Below are positions 63,665 to 64,000 of a DNA stretch of 64,000 nucleotides, piece by piece. Source of the stretch: CAWBUW01 sp963792075 (lineage in GTDB: Bacteria; Chloroflexota; Anaerolineae; Anaerolineales; UBA4823); the NCBI GenBank assembly GCA_963792075.1, contig CAWBUW010000004.1, forward strand, positions 45,801 through 109,800. Direction: 5' to 3'. Numbering within the stretch: position 1 is the first letter of the stretch; every line of letters begins with the position of its first letter. The notes under the pieces are model-generated. The model did no database searches and was not told where the DNA came from. It saw only the letters and a program-made list of their open reading frames with translations. The translations under genes and the position numbers were made by a program.

Positions 63665-63917
63665 ATGGGCCTTTTTGGTTCACCCAATATTGAAAAAATG
63701 TTAAGAATTCAGCCGCTCACCGGGCGAGAATAAGAAGTCTTAAACCTGCTGTGCAATGGATTGTCGAATTAAGAAATCGCCAGACACCTGGTTCTCTCTA
63801 TGGGTTCTCTCTATGGGTACTGTGAAAACCCATATTCATAACATCTTTGGGAAATTGGGCGTGCGTGACAAGCCACAGGCGATTGCCAGGGCTAATCAAC
63901 TCAACCTGGTTAAATAA
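63665..63917 (+). pseudogene. LuxR-type HTH fragment with nonsense codons
   Basis: Reads IQPLTGRE-stop-EVLNLLC, then GLSN-stop-EIARHLVLS and, after a small tandem duplication (GGTTCTCTCTAT repeated near 63795), MGTVKTHIHNIFGKLGVRDK and PQAIARANQLNLVK. Both stops are TAA where the family has CAA (Gln), consistent with C-to-T changes. This looks like genuine decay of a LuxR/MalT regulator. Confidence 0.7.
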
Positions 63918-64000
63918 TGGTTGTGTCTGGCATCAATTTACTATTTGGGCGGGTTGCCGCCTCGCCACAGGATTGGTGATCGGACACTATTATCACGTAT
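63918..64000. other. right edge, no gene
   Basis: About 80 bp after the LuxR fragment, with no recognisable feature. Confidence 0.4.

Noticed and set aside
1..64000. Search by eye for tRNA and rRNA genes
   Set aside because: No cloverleaf with a TTCRA loop or conserved rRNA stretch was found. The GGTTC at 28305 belongs to intron domain V.

Overview
The window is a mosaic of accessory DNA from a bacterium whose identity the sequence does not prove. An Anaerolineae-type Chloroflexota is my low-confidence guess, based on the feel of the sensor kinase, the polyprenyl synthase and the insertion-sequence mix. Composition shifts visibly: the first 22 kb is AT-richer, and the rest is GC-richer. Many genes that are otherwise full length carry single frameshifts. 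Several sit in short homopolymers, so some are probably sequencing or assembly errors, while others (insertion-sequence remnants, a luxR fragment with two in-frame TAA codons) look like real decay.

Layout. 1-656: no clear gene, but palindromic repeats. 657-2306 (minus): a HAD phosphatase and a class II aldolase. 2440-4640: an IclR-type regulator between two IS3-family remnants. 4744-22053 (plus): a long catabolic cluster with an oligopeptide-type ABC importer (binding protein, two permeases, two ATPases), a serine hydrolase, a UxaA-type dehydratase, an FGGY kinase, a DHDPS-family aldolase, a fumarate-reductase-like flavoprotein, FdrA, a DUF1116 protein and an acetate-kinase-family enzyme. An IS982 remnant lies inside it. 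22290-25873 (minus): a mobile-element-like operon (SSB-like protein, membrane coiled-coil protein, winged-helix protein, zinc-ribbon membrane protein, nuclease-like pseudogene). 26033-28345: a group II intron, followed by an OLD-family nuclease. 30489-32222: IS91 and IS630 elements.

32720-38317 (minus) holds the most striking small system: response regulator, short peptide with a near-C-terminal Trp, polyprenyl synthase, and a polytopic PDZ-containing histidine kinase. This matches the parts list of the Bacillus ComQXPA quorum-sensing system. A tandem GNAT protein follows. A 14-bp palindrome, GGGACAATTGTCCC, sits in phased tandem copies in front of the peptide gene, in front of the SSB operon, and at 205-264. 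It may define a regulon joining the signalling system to the mobile-element genes.

39076-60583 (plus) is a defence island. It is a BREX type 1 core (BrxA, BrxB, BrxC, PglX, PglZ, BrxL) with two unusual kinase-type additions: a NERD protein carrying a degenerate kinase domain, and an apparently active Ser/Thr kinase fused in one polypeptide to PglZ. A roughly 1400-residue STAND NTPase and an XRE-ImmA/IrrE plus DUF4411 PIN pair follow.

60674-63917 looks like plasmid or integrative-element maintenance: tyrosine recombinase, five centromere-like iterons, a ribbon-helix-helix partition protein, a ParA remnant, a TadE/G-like pilus protein and a decayed LuxR gene. No rRNA, tRNA or CRISPR array was recognised.
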